Assembly: GCF_030268225.1 (NCBI RefSeq)
Contig: NZ_BSQG01000001.1
Span: 1,229,299 to 1,293,298, forward strand
Length of the DNA stretch: 64,000 nt
Origin: Nocardiopsis ansamitocini
GTDB lineage: Bacteria > Actinomycetota > Actinomycetes > Streptosporangiales > Streptosporangiaceae
Direction: 5' to 3'
In this document: one piece after another, positions 44,661-52,535 of the stretch
Layout: each line of letters opens with the position of its first letter
Numbering within the stretch: the stretch's first letter is position 1
Translations under genes and position numbers: made by a program
The notes under the pieces: generated by a model
Databases searched by the model: none
Told to the model about the DNA's origin: nothing
What the model saw: the letters and a program-made list of their open reading frames with translations, nothing else

Positions 44661-45827
44661 ATGAAGAGAGCATCCGTGGCACGCGCGTTCGGCGGCACGG
44701 TCCTGGCACTGGGCCTCGCAGCGTCGGCCGCACCAGTGGCCTGGGCCGATGCCACCGCAGCGGACACCCCCGACCCCCTGGTCAGCTCCCCCGGTCAGTT
44801 CGAGGCCCTCAAGCGCGACCTGGGTCTTAGTTCGGCCGACGCGACCGATCTCATGGCGAAGGAAGGCAAGGCCCGCACCCTGGAGGCCGAGCTGCGCGAC
44901 ACCCTTGGCAGCGACTTCGGCGGCGCGGTCTTCGACGTCGCCGACGGCACCCTCACCGTGTCCGTGACCGACGAGGCGGCCGTGCCCACCGTGGAGGAGG
45001 CCGGCGCTCGGGCCGAGGTCGTCACCTACGGCGAGCAGGCGCTGGACAACGTCGTCTCCGACCTCAACACCGCCGGCAGCGACGCCGAGGACGGCGTGAC
45101 CGGGTGGTACGTGGACGCCGCCGACGATTCCGTCGTCATCACCGTTCTCGAAGGCCAGGAAAAGGCCGCCGAGGAGCTGGTGGCCGAGGCCGGGGTGGAG
45201 GCCGAGGCCGTCACCGTGCGGGAGAGCGCCGAACAGCCCACCACGCTGGCCGACGTCGTCGGCGGCAACCCCTACTACTTCTCCCAGGGCGGACAGGCCT
45301 ACGTCTGCTCCGTCGGCTTCGGCGTGGTCGGAGGGTACGTAACGGCCGGCCACTGCGGCGAGACCGGCTCGACCACCTACCTCAACTCCGGCCTGTCCCA
45401 GACACTGGGCACCGTCGAGTCGTCCACGTTCCCCGGCAGCGACAAGGCCTGGGTGTCCACTGGCTCCGAGCACACCCCGACCGGCACGGTCAACGGCTAC
45501 GACAACGCTGACATCACCGTCACCGGTTCCGACGAGGCCGGGATCGGCGCGTCGGTGTGCCGCTCCGGTCAGACCACCGGATGGCACTGCGGGACCATCG
45601 AGTCCAAGAACTCCACCGTCAACTACCCCGAAGGCTCCGTTTCCGGCCTGACCCGCACCACGGCCTGCGCCGAGGGCGGGGATTCCGGCGGCTCCTGGGT
45701 GGCGGGCACCGAGGCCCAGGGTGTGACCTCCGGCGGTTCCGGTAACTGCACCACCGGAGGCACCACCTACTTCCAGCCGGTCAACGAGATCCTCTCCGAC
45801 AACAACCTCACCCTCATCACCGGCTAA
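44661..45827 (+). CDS. Secreted S1 serine protease, streptogrisin type (protease 2)
   Basis: This 388-residue prepro-protease is a paralogue of the gene at 43004. It has a signal peptide (about residues 1-30), a pro-region with LKRDLGLSSADATDLM and DTLGSDFGGAVFD, and a mature enzyme from about NPYYFSQGGQAYVCSVGFG. The triad is His in VTAGHCGE, Asp in GSDKAWV and Ser in GGDSGGSW. Residues around the catalytic site differ from protease 1, so specificity may differ. The start has a GAAGGGCAGGG site. It shares upstream elements with its paralogue, so the pair probably arose by tandem duplication and may be co-regulated. Confidence 0.95.
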   Translation: MKRASVARAFGGTVLALGLAASAAPVAWADATAADTPDPLVSSPGQFEALKRDLGLSSADATDLMAKEGKARTLEAELRDTLGSDFGGAVFDVADGTLTVSVTDEAAVPTVEEAGARAEVVTYGEQALDNVVSDLNTAGSDAEDGVTGWYVDAADDSVVITVLEGQEKAAEELVAEAGVEAEAVTVRESAEQPTTLADVVGGNPYYFSQGGQAYVCSVGFGVVGGYVTAGHCGETGSTTYLNSGLSQTLGTVESSTFPGSDKAWVSTGSEHTPTGTVNGYDNADITVTGSDEAGIGASVCRSGQTTGWHCGTIESKNSTVNYPEGSVSGLTRTTACAEGGDSGGSWVAGTEAQGVTSGGSGNCTTGGTTYFQPVNEILSDNNLTLITG

Positions 45828-46145
45828 CTCCCTCACGACGGTTGCCCCGGCCCGCACCAGGGTCGGGGCAACCTTCTTGTCAGGCAATCCGGTGGTGGGA
45901 ACCGGTCGGCACCCACTCCGTCCCCGGTGTCGGCCGGTTCGCCGTCGCCACCCGAACCTTCACCGCCCGGAGGTGCGCCACAGGGCCCGCCGGCGCTCCG
46001 CCGAGGACGAAGCTCTCGAACCACATGCGGGCGCCACGAAGGTCCATCGCCGGCAGGGGGATCGCCTCTTCTTTCCCGGCCGGTCGCGACCGGGCGCCGG
46101 GCAAACCGTTCGGCCGCGGGAGCAGTGACGGCCTAGGCTTCGACC
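45828..46145. other. 318-base gap after protease 2
   Basis: The gap holds the protease 2 terminator near its left end. The rest is ordinary GC-rich sequence, and no reading frame has a start signal or recognisable family. Confidence 0.5.
45840..45878 (+). terminator. Intrinsic terminator of protease 2
   Basis: GGTTGCCCCG at 45840-45849 pairs with CGGGGCAACC at 45864-45873, with inner pairs extending the stem to about 13. TTCTT follows. Confidence 0.82.
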
Positions 46146-46511
46146 ATGCGCTTTCTCCGGGCCGCAGCCCTCGACACCGCTTCCGTCCTGGCGTTCACCG
46201 TGGTCGGGCGGGCCAGTCACGGTTCTCTCACCGACCTGTCGGGCCTGGGAACAACATTTTGGCCATTCGCGGCAGCCCTCTCGGCAGGATGGCTGGTGAC
46301 CCTGGCGTGGCGCGCGCCTGCCGCCCCGCTCCGAACCGGACTGGGGGTGTGGGCGGTGACCGTTGCCGGTGCGATGCTGTTGCGCACTCTCAGCGGGGAG
46401 GGCACAGAACCGGCGTTCATCGTCGTGACCTCACTGTTCCTCGGCGCGACCCTACTGGGGTGGCGAGGGATCGCGACCTGGTTGCGGCGCCGGAACGCAA
46501 CCACTCCTTAG
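46146..46511 (+). CDS. DUF3054 membrane protein
   Basis: This 121-residue protein has about four membrane helices and the DUF3054 signature near the N-terminus (ALDTASVLAFTVVGRASHG). A conserved ARTLSGEG-like turn appears as LLRTLSGEGTEPAF. The family is widespread in actinobacteria and unknown in function. The ATG at 46146 is used because it fits the family start. It is followed within 60 bases by a strong hairpin, and the downstream csbD genes are on the other strand, so the hairpin serves both sides. Confidence 0.85.
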   Translation: MRFLRAAALDTASVLAFTVVGRASHGSLTDLSGLGTTFWPFAAALSAGWLVTLAWRAPAAPLRTGLGVWAVTVAGAMLLRTLSGEGTEPAFIVVTSLFLGATLLGWRGIATWLRRRNATTP

Positions 46512-46525
46512 CCCCGCACACAGCA

Positions 46526-46551
46526 GTGGCCCGGGGTCTCCCCCGGGCCAC
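46526..46551. terminator. Shared terminator between DUF3054 and csbD
   Basis: GTGGCCCGGGG at 46526-46536 pairs with CCCCGGGCCAC at 46541-46551 around TCTC. It lies between two convergent genes. Confidence 0.75.
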
Positions 46552-46574
46552 GAAACGATGCTGATCCCACTCGA

Positions 46575-46790
46575 CTAGCGGGTGGGGCGGTGCTTGTCAC
46601 CACCGAGGCCGTCAACGGTCCCGCGGACACCGTCCTTGAGGTCTTCCTTGGCTTCGCGCGCGTTGCCCTTGGCCTGTTCCGCACGGCCTTCGGCCTTGAG
46701 CCGCTCGTTTCCGGTGACCTTGCCGGCACCTTCCTTGAGCTTGCCCTTGATCTGCTCGCCCTTGCTCTGACCCTTTTCACCGGCAGCCAT
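46575..46790 (-). CDS. CsbD-like stress protein 1
   Basis: This 71-residue hydrophilic protein has the CsbD pattern GKLKEGAGKVTGNERLKAEG, followed by QAKGNAREAKEDLKD. CsbD proteins are general stress proteins of unknown activity and are often repeated. The ATG at 46790 follows GGAGA by five bases; an upstream ATG at 46802 would add four residues. A related gene is 126 bases upstream on the same strand. The two may be transcribed together and could belong to a stress-sigma regulon. Confidence 0.85.
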   Translation of the reverse strand: MAAGEKGQSKGEQIKGKLKEGAGKVTGNERLKAEGRAEQAKGNAREAKEDLKDGVRGTVDGLGGDKHRPTR

Positions 46791-46916
46791 GTCAGTCTCC
46801 ATATCCGTGTCGAGAACGTGTGACGCTTCACTTCATCGGATCAGCGCCATACGCTCCTACTGCCTCGACAGAAGACGTTCATGCATGAAGATGCGGATGA
46901 AGTCGTCAGGAGGTGC

Positions 46917-47105
46917 TCAGAGCTTCTTGCGCGCCTTGGCGACCTCGATGCCGATCTCGGCCCCGGTCTCGCGGAGCCGACCCTCCAGAACGTCCCGGTG
47001 CCCCTTGCCCTTGAGGTCCTCGTTACCCACGGCATCACCGACCGCCTGCTCAATCTTGCCCTTGACCTGCTGACCCTTGGCAGCAGCCTTCTTGGCGACG
47101 CTCAT
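46917..47105 (-). CDS. CsbD-like stress protein 2
   Basis: This 62-residue Lys-rich protein has GKIEQAVGDAVGNEDLKGKG, again the CsbD motif, and a shorter C-terminal part than its neighbour. The ATG at 47105 has GGAGG five bases upstream. It is a divergent paralogue rather than a copy, because identity is limited to the CsbD core. Confidence 0.8.
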   Translation of the reverse strand: MSVAKKAAAKGQQVKGKIEQAVGDAVGNEDLKGKGHRDVLEGRLRETGAEIGIEVAKARKKL

Positions 47106-47498
47106 CCGAACCTCCGTTGGTAGGAGTCCGCACGCAGGCCCGGGGATTCGTCCCGCGCGACTCCGGTGCTCCCTCAATAACCGATTCTGAACGCTTCAAG
47201 CATTCGCCTGGTCAAGGCCAGGAAGCAGCCGAGGGCCAGAAGAGGGTCGGGACGGAAATAGCCGTGCTCCACCAACCGTCGAACGCCTACTGGAGGATCG
47301 ACTCGGCCACGCTGACTCTCCGCACAGAAATCCGCGCAGTAAAAGTCATCGACCACAAACGGTACCGCGTCAAAAAATCTACGATTGGGGCACATCACAG
47401 ACCGCAGCCATTGCACTTTGAGCCGGCCAGAGGATTCCCACAACCGGAAAATGATCCAAATGAGCCACTGGCTGCGAAAAAGAAAGCAATAATCCGAG
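47106..47498. other. 393-base AT-rich gap without a recognised gene
   Basis: This stretch has visibly lower GC than the surrounding DNA, especially 47390-47498. It separates the csbD genes from the last gene of the secretion-like cluster, all on the minus strand. It should contain the csbD promoter. I see no gene, insertion-sequence end or tRNA fragment. Confidence 0.5.
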
Positions 47499-48233
47499 TC
47501 AGTCAGGTATCCTCAATACGAAGCGACCAAAAATTCGAGGGGCGATCTGACTTATTTTCTCTCGAAAGTCCCCCTCAAGCCGCGGATCACCGACTTCCCC
47601 TCCCCCAAGATCCACTATGCTCACAGTGGCCACACCGCTTTTTGCAACACCGACCAGCCTATACTCTGGCCTCCCTGGATTTTCTTTCGACTCCCCGTAG
47701 AAGAAATACGAATCATAGTCGACATAACCGGCTTGACCTTCTTCAACAACCGAAGCGAGCCGACCACCGGTCTTTTCCTTTAGTCGCTTGAATTCAACCG
47801 AAGCCCATTCAGTCTTTGAGACATCATCAGGCGCAGAAACCATGGCTTCATATTCTACGAGAAGTCTCCATTCACCTTCTTTCCCTGCAGGAAAAAGACT
47901 CCAGGAACATTCATCGGAAAGCATCCGAGTGGGACCATCAGGATTTTCACTGAAAGTGTCGAGAACTCCTTCAGCATTATCCAACCTACTGGGCGAGTCA
48001 CTTCCGAGAGCTTCGCTTTCAACGGACTTACACAGGTCGAGCCCCTCAACGGGGGGGGCAGATGTCACCACGGGTTTTTGGGGCTCTCCCGCCTCCGAAG
48101 CTCCGCCACTTACTACGGATGTAAAAGTACGCACTACACCAGCGAGCACAGCGACAACCAGCAACCCTGCAAGGGTCCCTGAGCTCAACACGATCAGAAG
48201 TGCTCGCCAGCCACGAACTCCCTGCTTCCTCAC
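47499..48233 (-). CDS. Membrane-anchored external protein of the secretion-like cluster
   Basis: This 244-residue protein has one N-terminal membrane helix (ALLIVLSSGTLAGLLVVAVL) and a soluble external domain of about 200 residues with two cysteines (LDLCKSVES and SDECSWS). I do not recognise the family. Its base composition is lower in GC than that of its neighbours. GTG 48233 with GGAAG eight bases upstream is preferred; a TTG at 48254 overlapping the hydrolase stop (TTGA) is possible. It is the last gene of the cluster and may be an accessory surface protein or an immunity/exclusion-type protein. Confidence 0.65.
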   Translation of the reverse strand: MRKQGVRGWRALLIVLSSGTLAGLLVVAVLAGVVRTFTSVVSGGASEAGEPQKPVVTSAPPVEGLDLCKSVESEALGSDSPSRLDNAEGVLDTFSENPDGPTRMLSDECSWSLFPAGKEGEWRLLVEYEAMVSAPDDVSKTEWASVEFKRLKEKTGGRLASVVEEGQAGYVDYDSYFFYGESKENPGRPEYRLVGVAKSGVATVSIVDLGGGEVGDPRLEGDFREKISQIAPRIFGRFVLRIPD

Positions 48234-48250
48234 CGGACGTTCTTCCAAGC

Positions 48251-49420
48251 TCAAAGCTTCCCCAGCCTTTCCAGTTGGGCCTTGGCCTCTGGCGCCTCCA
48301 GCGGCCGGGTGAAGCCCAGGATGGCTGAACGGTTGGGGCTGTCGTACTCCCGGGTGGCAATCGGTCCGCAGTTGGTGCACCACGCCTCGACCATCAGTCC
48401 GTCGCCGATGACCATTCCGACGTGACCGGGACCGGGCGGTTCACCTGCCCGCTGCACGTCGAAGAACACGAGGTCGCCTGGCTGCTCGTCCCCCTTCTCG
48501 ATGCGCGGCCCGTAGTTCCACTGGTCTTGGGAGACACGGGGAATGGTCACCCCGACGTCCTCGTAGGCCCGCATCACCAGACCCGAGCAGTCGAAACCGC
48601 CGGGCCCCGTACCTCCCCACACGTAGGGAAGGCCGCGTTTGGCCATCGCCCAATCCACGACTGCCTGGGACAGCTCGTCCGGGGCGACGCCGATAGGGCC
48701 GCCCTCCGCGGTGAGCGTGCAGTCCACGGCGGTCTGGATCGAGGCGCCGGTCGAGTAGTCGCCGTCGGCGTACTGGTCCGCCCACCCGAGGACATCGTCC
48801 ACGTACCACCAGGCGTGGTTGTATCCGAAGATCGCCTTGCGCAGGTCGGTCTCGGCTCCGTGCGCGATCAGGTAGTCGGCAGAGGCCGGGATCGCGTCCT
48901 CCGGGTCGTAGACGCTGACCACCCCGTCGTCGTTGCCGTCCTGACCGTATCCCTGCTCAGGGCGGTCATCGGCCGGCATGACGGGCTCTCCGCCCCAGCT
49001 GTTCCCGGCGGCGGATCCATCCAGGGAACCGAACTGCATGGGTCCCGCGGCCCCCCAATCGTTGTGGCCCTCGGTGATCCCCGGCCCCTCCCAACGTCCG
49101 TGATGGCTCTCGACCTGGCCGATGCCGGCGAGAACGTTCCACGGAACACCTTTCTCCTTGCCGACCCTCTTGTAGATGGCCAGATAGTTCTCCGGAATGG
49201 AGTCCTCGGCGTAACCCGACGCCTCCACCTGCTCGGTCTGGCTCGTGCAGCTCAAACCGCCCGCGGTCAGCGCACCGAGCCCCGTGTTGATGGACGCCAT
49301 GGGAATGACGAGGATCGCGAGGACGACGACCCCGGTCAGGACTATTCCGAGGCCGATCGCGAGCTGGGTGGCGCAGCTCCCGCTGTCGGACGGAACCGTG
49401 CGGACGAATGGTTTGAGCAT
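48251..49420 (-). CDS. TcpG-like bifunctional lytic transglycosylase/NlpC-P60 hydrolase
   Basis: This 389-residue wall hydrolase has a membrane helix at about 20-41 and a lysozyme-like domain with the catalytic Glu in GIGQVESHHGRW. The C-terminal NlpC/P60 domain has Cys in FDCSGLV, a His in GHVGMVIG and a late polar partner. Two-domain enzymes of this type open the wall for monoderm T4SS channels (TcpG in pCW3, Orf14 in Tn916). The ATG at 49420 follows GAGGG by five bases and lies just after the upstream stop (TGAGATG). A downstream frame may restart at TTG overlapping its stop. Confidence 0.9.
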   Translation of the reverse strand: MLKPFVRTVPSDSGSCATQLAIGLGIVLTGVVVLAILVIPMASINTGLGALTAGGLSCTSQTEQVEASGYAEDSIPENYLAIYKRVGKEKGVPWNVLAGIGQVESHHGRWEGPGITEGHNDWGAAGPMQFGSLDGSAAGNSWGGEPVMPADDRPEQGYGQDGNDDGVVSVYDPEDAIPASADYLIAHGAETDLRKAIFGYNHAWWYVDDVLGWADQYADGDYSTGASIQTAVDCTLTAEGGPIGVAPDELSQAVVDWAMAKRGLPYVWGGTGPGGFDCSGLVMRAYEDVGVTIPRVSQDQWNYGPRIEKGDEQPGDLVFFDVQRAGEPPGPGHVGMVIGDGLMVEAWCTNCGPIATREYDSPNRSAILGFTRPLEAPEAKAQLERLGKL

Positions 49421-49421
49421 C

Positions 49422-50051
49422 TCAACCCTCACCGAGGTTTCCCAGGTCGGCCGGCTGGAAGTCGAACACCTGCCAGGCGCCTCCCTCCCGGACGACCGTC
49501 ACTGCGAAATCACCGAGGTTCTGGGTCGCCCCGTCGTTGTCCTCGGTGATCGACTGCACCTTGAGGACGAAGACGATGGACTTGTTGTCGAAACCGCGGA
49601 TGGAGCGCAGGTCGGCCAGTCCTTGGGAGACGGCCTCGCTCTCTGCGCGCTCGCCCCACATGGCGCCGGCTCCGGAGCTCTGCGCGAGGGTCTCGGCGTA
49701 CTCCTCGGTGGCGAGTTGCTCCATACGGCCGTAATAGGTCTCAGGGGACTCGGAGTAGTCGATGGTTCCGTATGCCTCGGCGAAGCTCTGCGCGGAGACG
49801 GCCGCCGCCGTGAGCTCCTCTTCGGTGAAGGGGAACAGGTCGAACAGCTCGACCTCCTCGGCAGCCGTCGTGGGGATCGGGGCGACAGGCTGCTGCGAGC
49901 TGTCGGGGGCCTCCGCCTGCTCCTGGGACGGGGCGTTCTCGCCCCCGTCGGAGAAGCCGCCCACACTCCAGTAGATGCCGAAGGCCACCAGGACCACGAC
50001 GAGAAGGCCGAACACCAGACGCTGCGCACCGTCGGAGAGAGGCTTGGGCAT
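49422..50051 (-). CDS. NTF2-like single-pass membrane protein
   Basis: This 209-residue protein has an N-terminal membrane helix (LVFGLLVVVLVAFGIYW), an acidic linker and an external domain. The external domain has an NTF2/VirB8-like pattern, ending in GDFAVTVVREGGAWQVFDFQP. In T4SS, proteins with this fold (VirB8, TcpC) form the periplasm-side ring. It is shorter than the TcpC-like gene at 58878 and probably is a second, half-size member. It ends two bases before the hydrolase ATG, with which it must be co-translated. The ATG at 50051 has only AGAAAG upstream. Its identity is inferred from fold-level features. Confidence 0.7.
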   Translation of the reverse strand: MPKPLSDGAQRLVFGLLVVVLVAFGIYWSVGGFSDGGENAPSQEQAEAPDSSQQPVAPIPTTAAEEVELFDLFPFTEEELTAAAVSAQSFAEAYGTIDYSESPETYYGRMEQLATEEYAETLAQSSGAGAMWGERAESEAVSQGLADLRSIRGFDNKSIVFVLKVQSITEDNDGATQNLGDFAVTVVREGGAWQVFDFQPADLGNLGEG

Positions 50052-50125
50052 GGGGGGCTTTCTGACTCGTGGAACGGGTTGGCCGAAGGAGCGGTCGGTT
50101 ATGTCTCGAGGACGTGCTGTTCACG

Positions 50126-50163
50126 GTGGTGGTGCGCGCCTTTTTCAAGGGCCGCACCACCAC
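50126..50163 (-). terminator. Hairpin inside the secretion-like operon
   Basis: GTGGTGGTGCG at 50126-50136 pairs with CGCACCACCAC at 50153-50163. The stem lies in the 126-base gap after the large VirB6-like gene. It may reduce read-through, so that structural genes and the last three genes are made in different amounts. Confidence 0.55.
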
Positions 50164-50177
50164 TCGGGAAGCGCTGG

Positions 50178-52535
50178 CTAGTCATCGTTGTCCAGCCAGA
50201 AGGGGATGTCGCGCTTGGCATCTCGGCGGCGGGCGGCGTCCCCCGTCCAGAACGGACTGGTGGGAGCGTCCTTGTCCTTTCCCGAGCCTTTCAGCCAGTT
50301 GTCGCTCTTTCCGCTGTCACGGGGAAGCGGCGCGGGACCGGTCGGCCGGGGCGGCGGAGTCCGTTTCGGGTCACGTGCGCCCAGGCCCGCCCAGCGTGAG
50401 GCCCTCGGCGCAGCACCGTCCTGATGGGGCGCATCGGCCCGCCTGCCGAAGACCCCTTGGCCGGTCCCGGAGTCGGGGGCTGCCGCGCGGGGGGCGTCAG
50501 CGGCGTTCGACGCTGCGGCGGAGGGCGCCCTCTGGGCGTTCCCGGACGATCCACCGGTGCCGAAGACCGAACCCCACCCCGTGTCACCGGTTCCGGTGTA
50601 CCCGCCGGAGGGCCGGGGCGGGATCGGTCCGCGCGGCTCCGCGGAACCGCCGGCCGCTGCGGTACCGCTGAGTCGCGGCGCCTGGTCGGAGGTGCGTCTG
50701 GGCGCGGCTGTGGTCGACTTGCCCCCGTCGGCGCCGCCGGCCGGCTGCTCCCCCAGGTGCAACGGTGGAGCGGCCCCCGCGTTGTGGGCACGTCCGTAGG
50801 CGGCAGCACCGCGCGCCCGGGTCTGCTCACCGCGAACGGGCGAACCGTCTCCGGCTCCGGCGTCTGCGCCGGCCGCTGCTCCACGGGTCTGCTCGGTCCC
50901 GTCCCCGGGGATCCCTCCTACGGGCGGAGCTCCGCCTGCCGGGACCGCCGACGCAGCCGCGGCCAACTGGGGAGCGTTCCTGAGCCCCCACTTCTGGGCG
51001 CGCATGTAGGCGACCGGCGGGAGGACGTTGGCGCTGTTGGCGAGCACCCTGCTGTTCATCGCGTCGCTGACCATCCTCGATGTGAAGGTGTTGGCGTTCA
51101 CCGAGGCGAAAAGGTGGGCGAACGGCTTTCGGTAGATGAACAAGGCCAGAGTAAAGAGCGCCAGCAGGATCATCTGAAGCCCCCATCCAAGCGTGGAGGA
51201 CATCACCAGACCGTAGGACATGACCAGGAGGGAAATCAGAAGAACAACAAATATCTGCTTCAAAAGCATACCGAGAAGCATCTCCATCCACCTGATGAGA
51301 ACCATTCTCCCATAACCGGGGTGAATGCCAATCAACAGAAATATCGGAGAAAGAAGCAGAAGAAGAAGGAAGCCGATCTTCAAGACGATAAGCGCAACAG
51401 AGCCCGCAAGTATCAAACCGCCAGCGAATATAGAAGCAAACAAGGCCAGCGTGGAGACGCCAAGCCTACCGCCCTGTTGATTACCCTCGAAGAGAGGGTA
51501 GATTCCAGGATAGGTCGACTGAACGCTCTCCGCAATCTCCTGGTACTGCCCCTGCTTCTCCTCAATCAATTCATTGGCATCGACTTCGCCCCGATTGATT
51601 TGCTGCTGCTCAATCTTACTAATTCCCTGCGCCTGCAGAAGCGCGACCCCATGTTGCTCCGCAGCAATATCAGCAGTAGGGCCGGTGCCAAATTCTCCAG
51701 CAATCCACGGCCTGCACACCAGGCCGGACCAGAGCATTTGAGAATTACTTCTGACAGCAAAATCATTTTCACTCTCCCAGGCAGCCTTCTCGATTTCCGG
51801 TGCGCCGGTGGGGCACGAACTGGCGCTACCTGAGATGGACACGCGGGAAACCGCAGAGTTGACCAATTGCCCACCGGAGTTGACCAAAGTGCTTGCATAG
51901 CCCATGATCTGCGCGGGGTTCACCAGGATCCAGATGCCAAGCGCGGTCGCAAGGACCATCCACACCGCGCTCTCGATGGTCAATGTGACCCGTTTACGGA
52001 TGAGTCCGTACCAGCCGAGCCAGACCGCACCGAGGATCACGACCGTTGGCAGGAGGGGACGCCAGATCCCCTCACGGAGTTCGACCACGACGCTCTCGAC
52101 CAGCTGGTTGAAACTGGCGAGCAGACCGTCGGAGGTGGCGGCCTGGTAGACGGTGATCGTGGACTGGTTGATGGTCTTGGAGAGGTCCCACGCCGTGTTG
52201 CTGAGCGTGGCCACGGCGCTCGAACCGAGCTTGTCGACACAGGACTCGCGAATGACGTGCCACTGCTGTCCGGAGGTTCCGTACTGGCCGTAGAGACTGG
52301 CGTCCGGCGGTAGCCCGTCCGGCGAACGATCGATGGCCGCCTGTGACTGCGGCGGCACCAGGAGACCGTCAGCGCCCGAACCGGCCGCTTCCGGCTGTGG
52401 GGCGGGCTCTCCCTCGCAGCCGGGGACGGCCGCCTGCACCGACCCCACAGGGACGAGGAAGAACGCGCACATGAGGACGGCGAGGAAGGCGATGCGACGC
52501 CATCCGGTCCGCCGTGCGGGTGGGGTCGAAATCAT
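50178..52535 (-). CDS. TcpH/VirB6-like polytopic membrane protein
   Basis: This 785-residue protein has a signal-like start (LAVLMCAFFLVPVGSVQA), then a large external loop, about seven membrane helices and a C-terminal Ala/Gly/Pro-rich tail of about 270 residues. The membrane core contains LVLLLLSP-like segments and a YGRMVLIRWMEMLLGMLLKQ stretch seen in VirB6/TrbL-type channel proteins. The 51200-51870 part, which codes for the central loop and helices, is much poorer in GC than both ends. It overlaps the VirB4-like stop by four bases (ATGA). It probably forms the inner channel. Confidence 0.82.
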   Translation of the reverse strand: MISTPPARRTGWRRIAFLAVLMCAFFLVPVGSVQAAVPGCEGEPAPQPEAAGSGADGLLVPPQSQAAIDRSPDGLPPDASLYGQYGTSGQQWHVIRESCVDKLGSSAVATLSNTAWDLSKTINQSTITVYQAATSDGLLASFNQLVESVVVELREGIWRPLLPTVVILGAVWLGWYGLIRKRVTLTIESAVWMVLATALGIWILVNPAQIMGYASTLVNSGGQLVNSAVSRVSISGSASSCPTGAPEIEKAAWESENDFAVRSNSQMLWSGLVCRPWIAGEFGTGPTADIAAEQHGVALLQAQGISKIEQQQINRGEVDANELIEEKQGQYQEIAESVQSTYPGIYPLFEGNQQGGRLGVSTLALFASIFAGGLILAGSVALIVLKIGFLLLLLLSPIFLLIGIHPGYGRMVLIRWMEMLLGMLLKQIFVVLLISLLVMSYGLVMSSTLGWGLQMILLALFTLALFIYRKPFAHLFASVNANTFTSRMVSDAMNSRVLANSANVLPPVAYMRAQKWGLRNAPQLAAAASAVPAGGAPPVGGIPGDGTEQTRGAAAGADAGAGDGSPVRGEQTRARGAAAYGRAHNAGAAPPLHLGEQPAGGADGGKSTTAAPRRTSDQAPRLSGTAAAGGSAEPRGPIPPRPSGGYTGTGDTGWGSVFGTGGSSGNAQRAPSAAASNAADAPRAAAPDSGTGQGVFGRRADAPHQDGAAPRASRWAGLGARDPKRTPPPRPTGPAPLPRDSGKSDNWLKGSGKDKDAPTSPFWTGDAARRRDAKRDIPFWLDNDD

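Noticed and set aside
47174-47443. 89-residue minus-strand frame in the AT-rich gap
   Set aside because: No ribosome-binding site or family resemblance; composition does not look coding.
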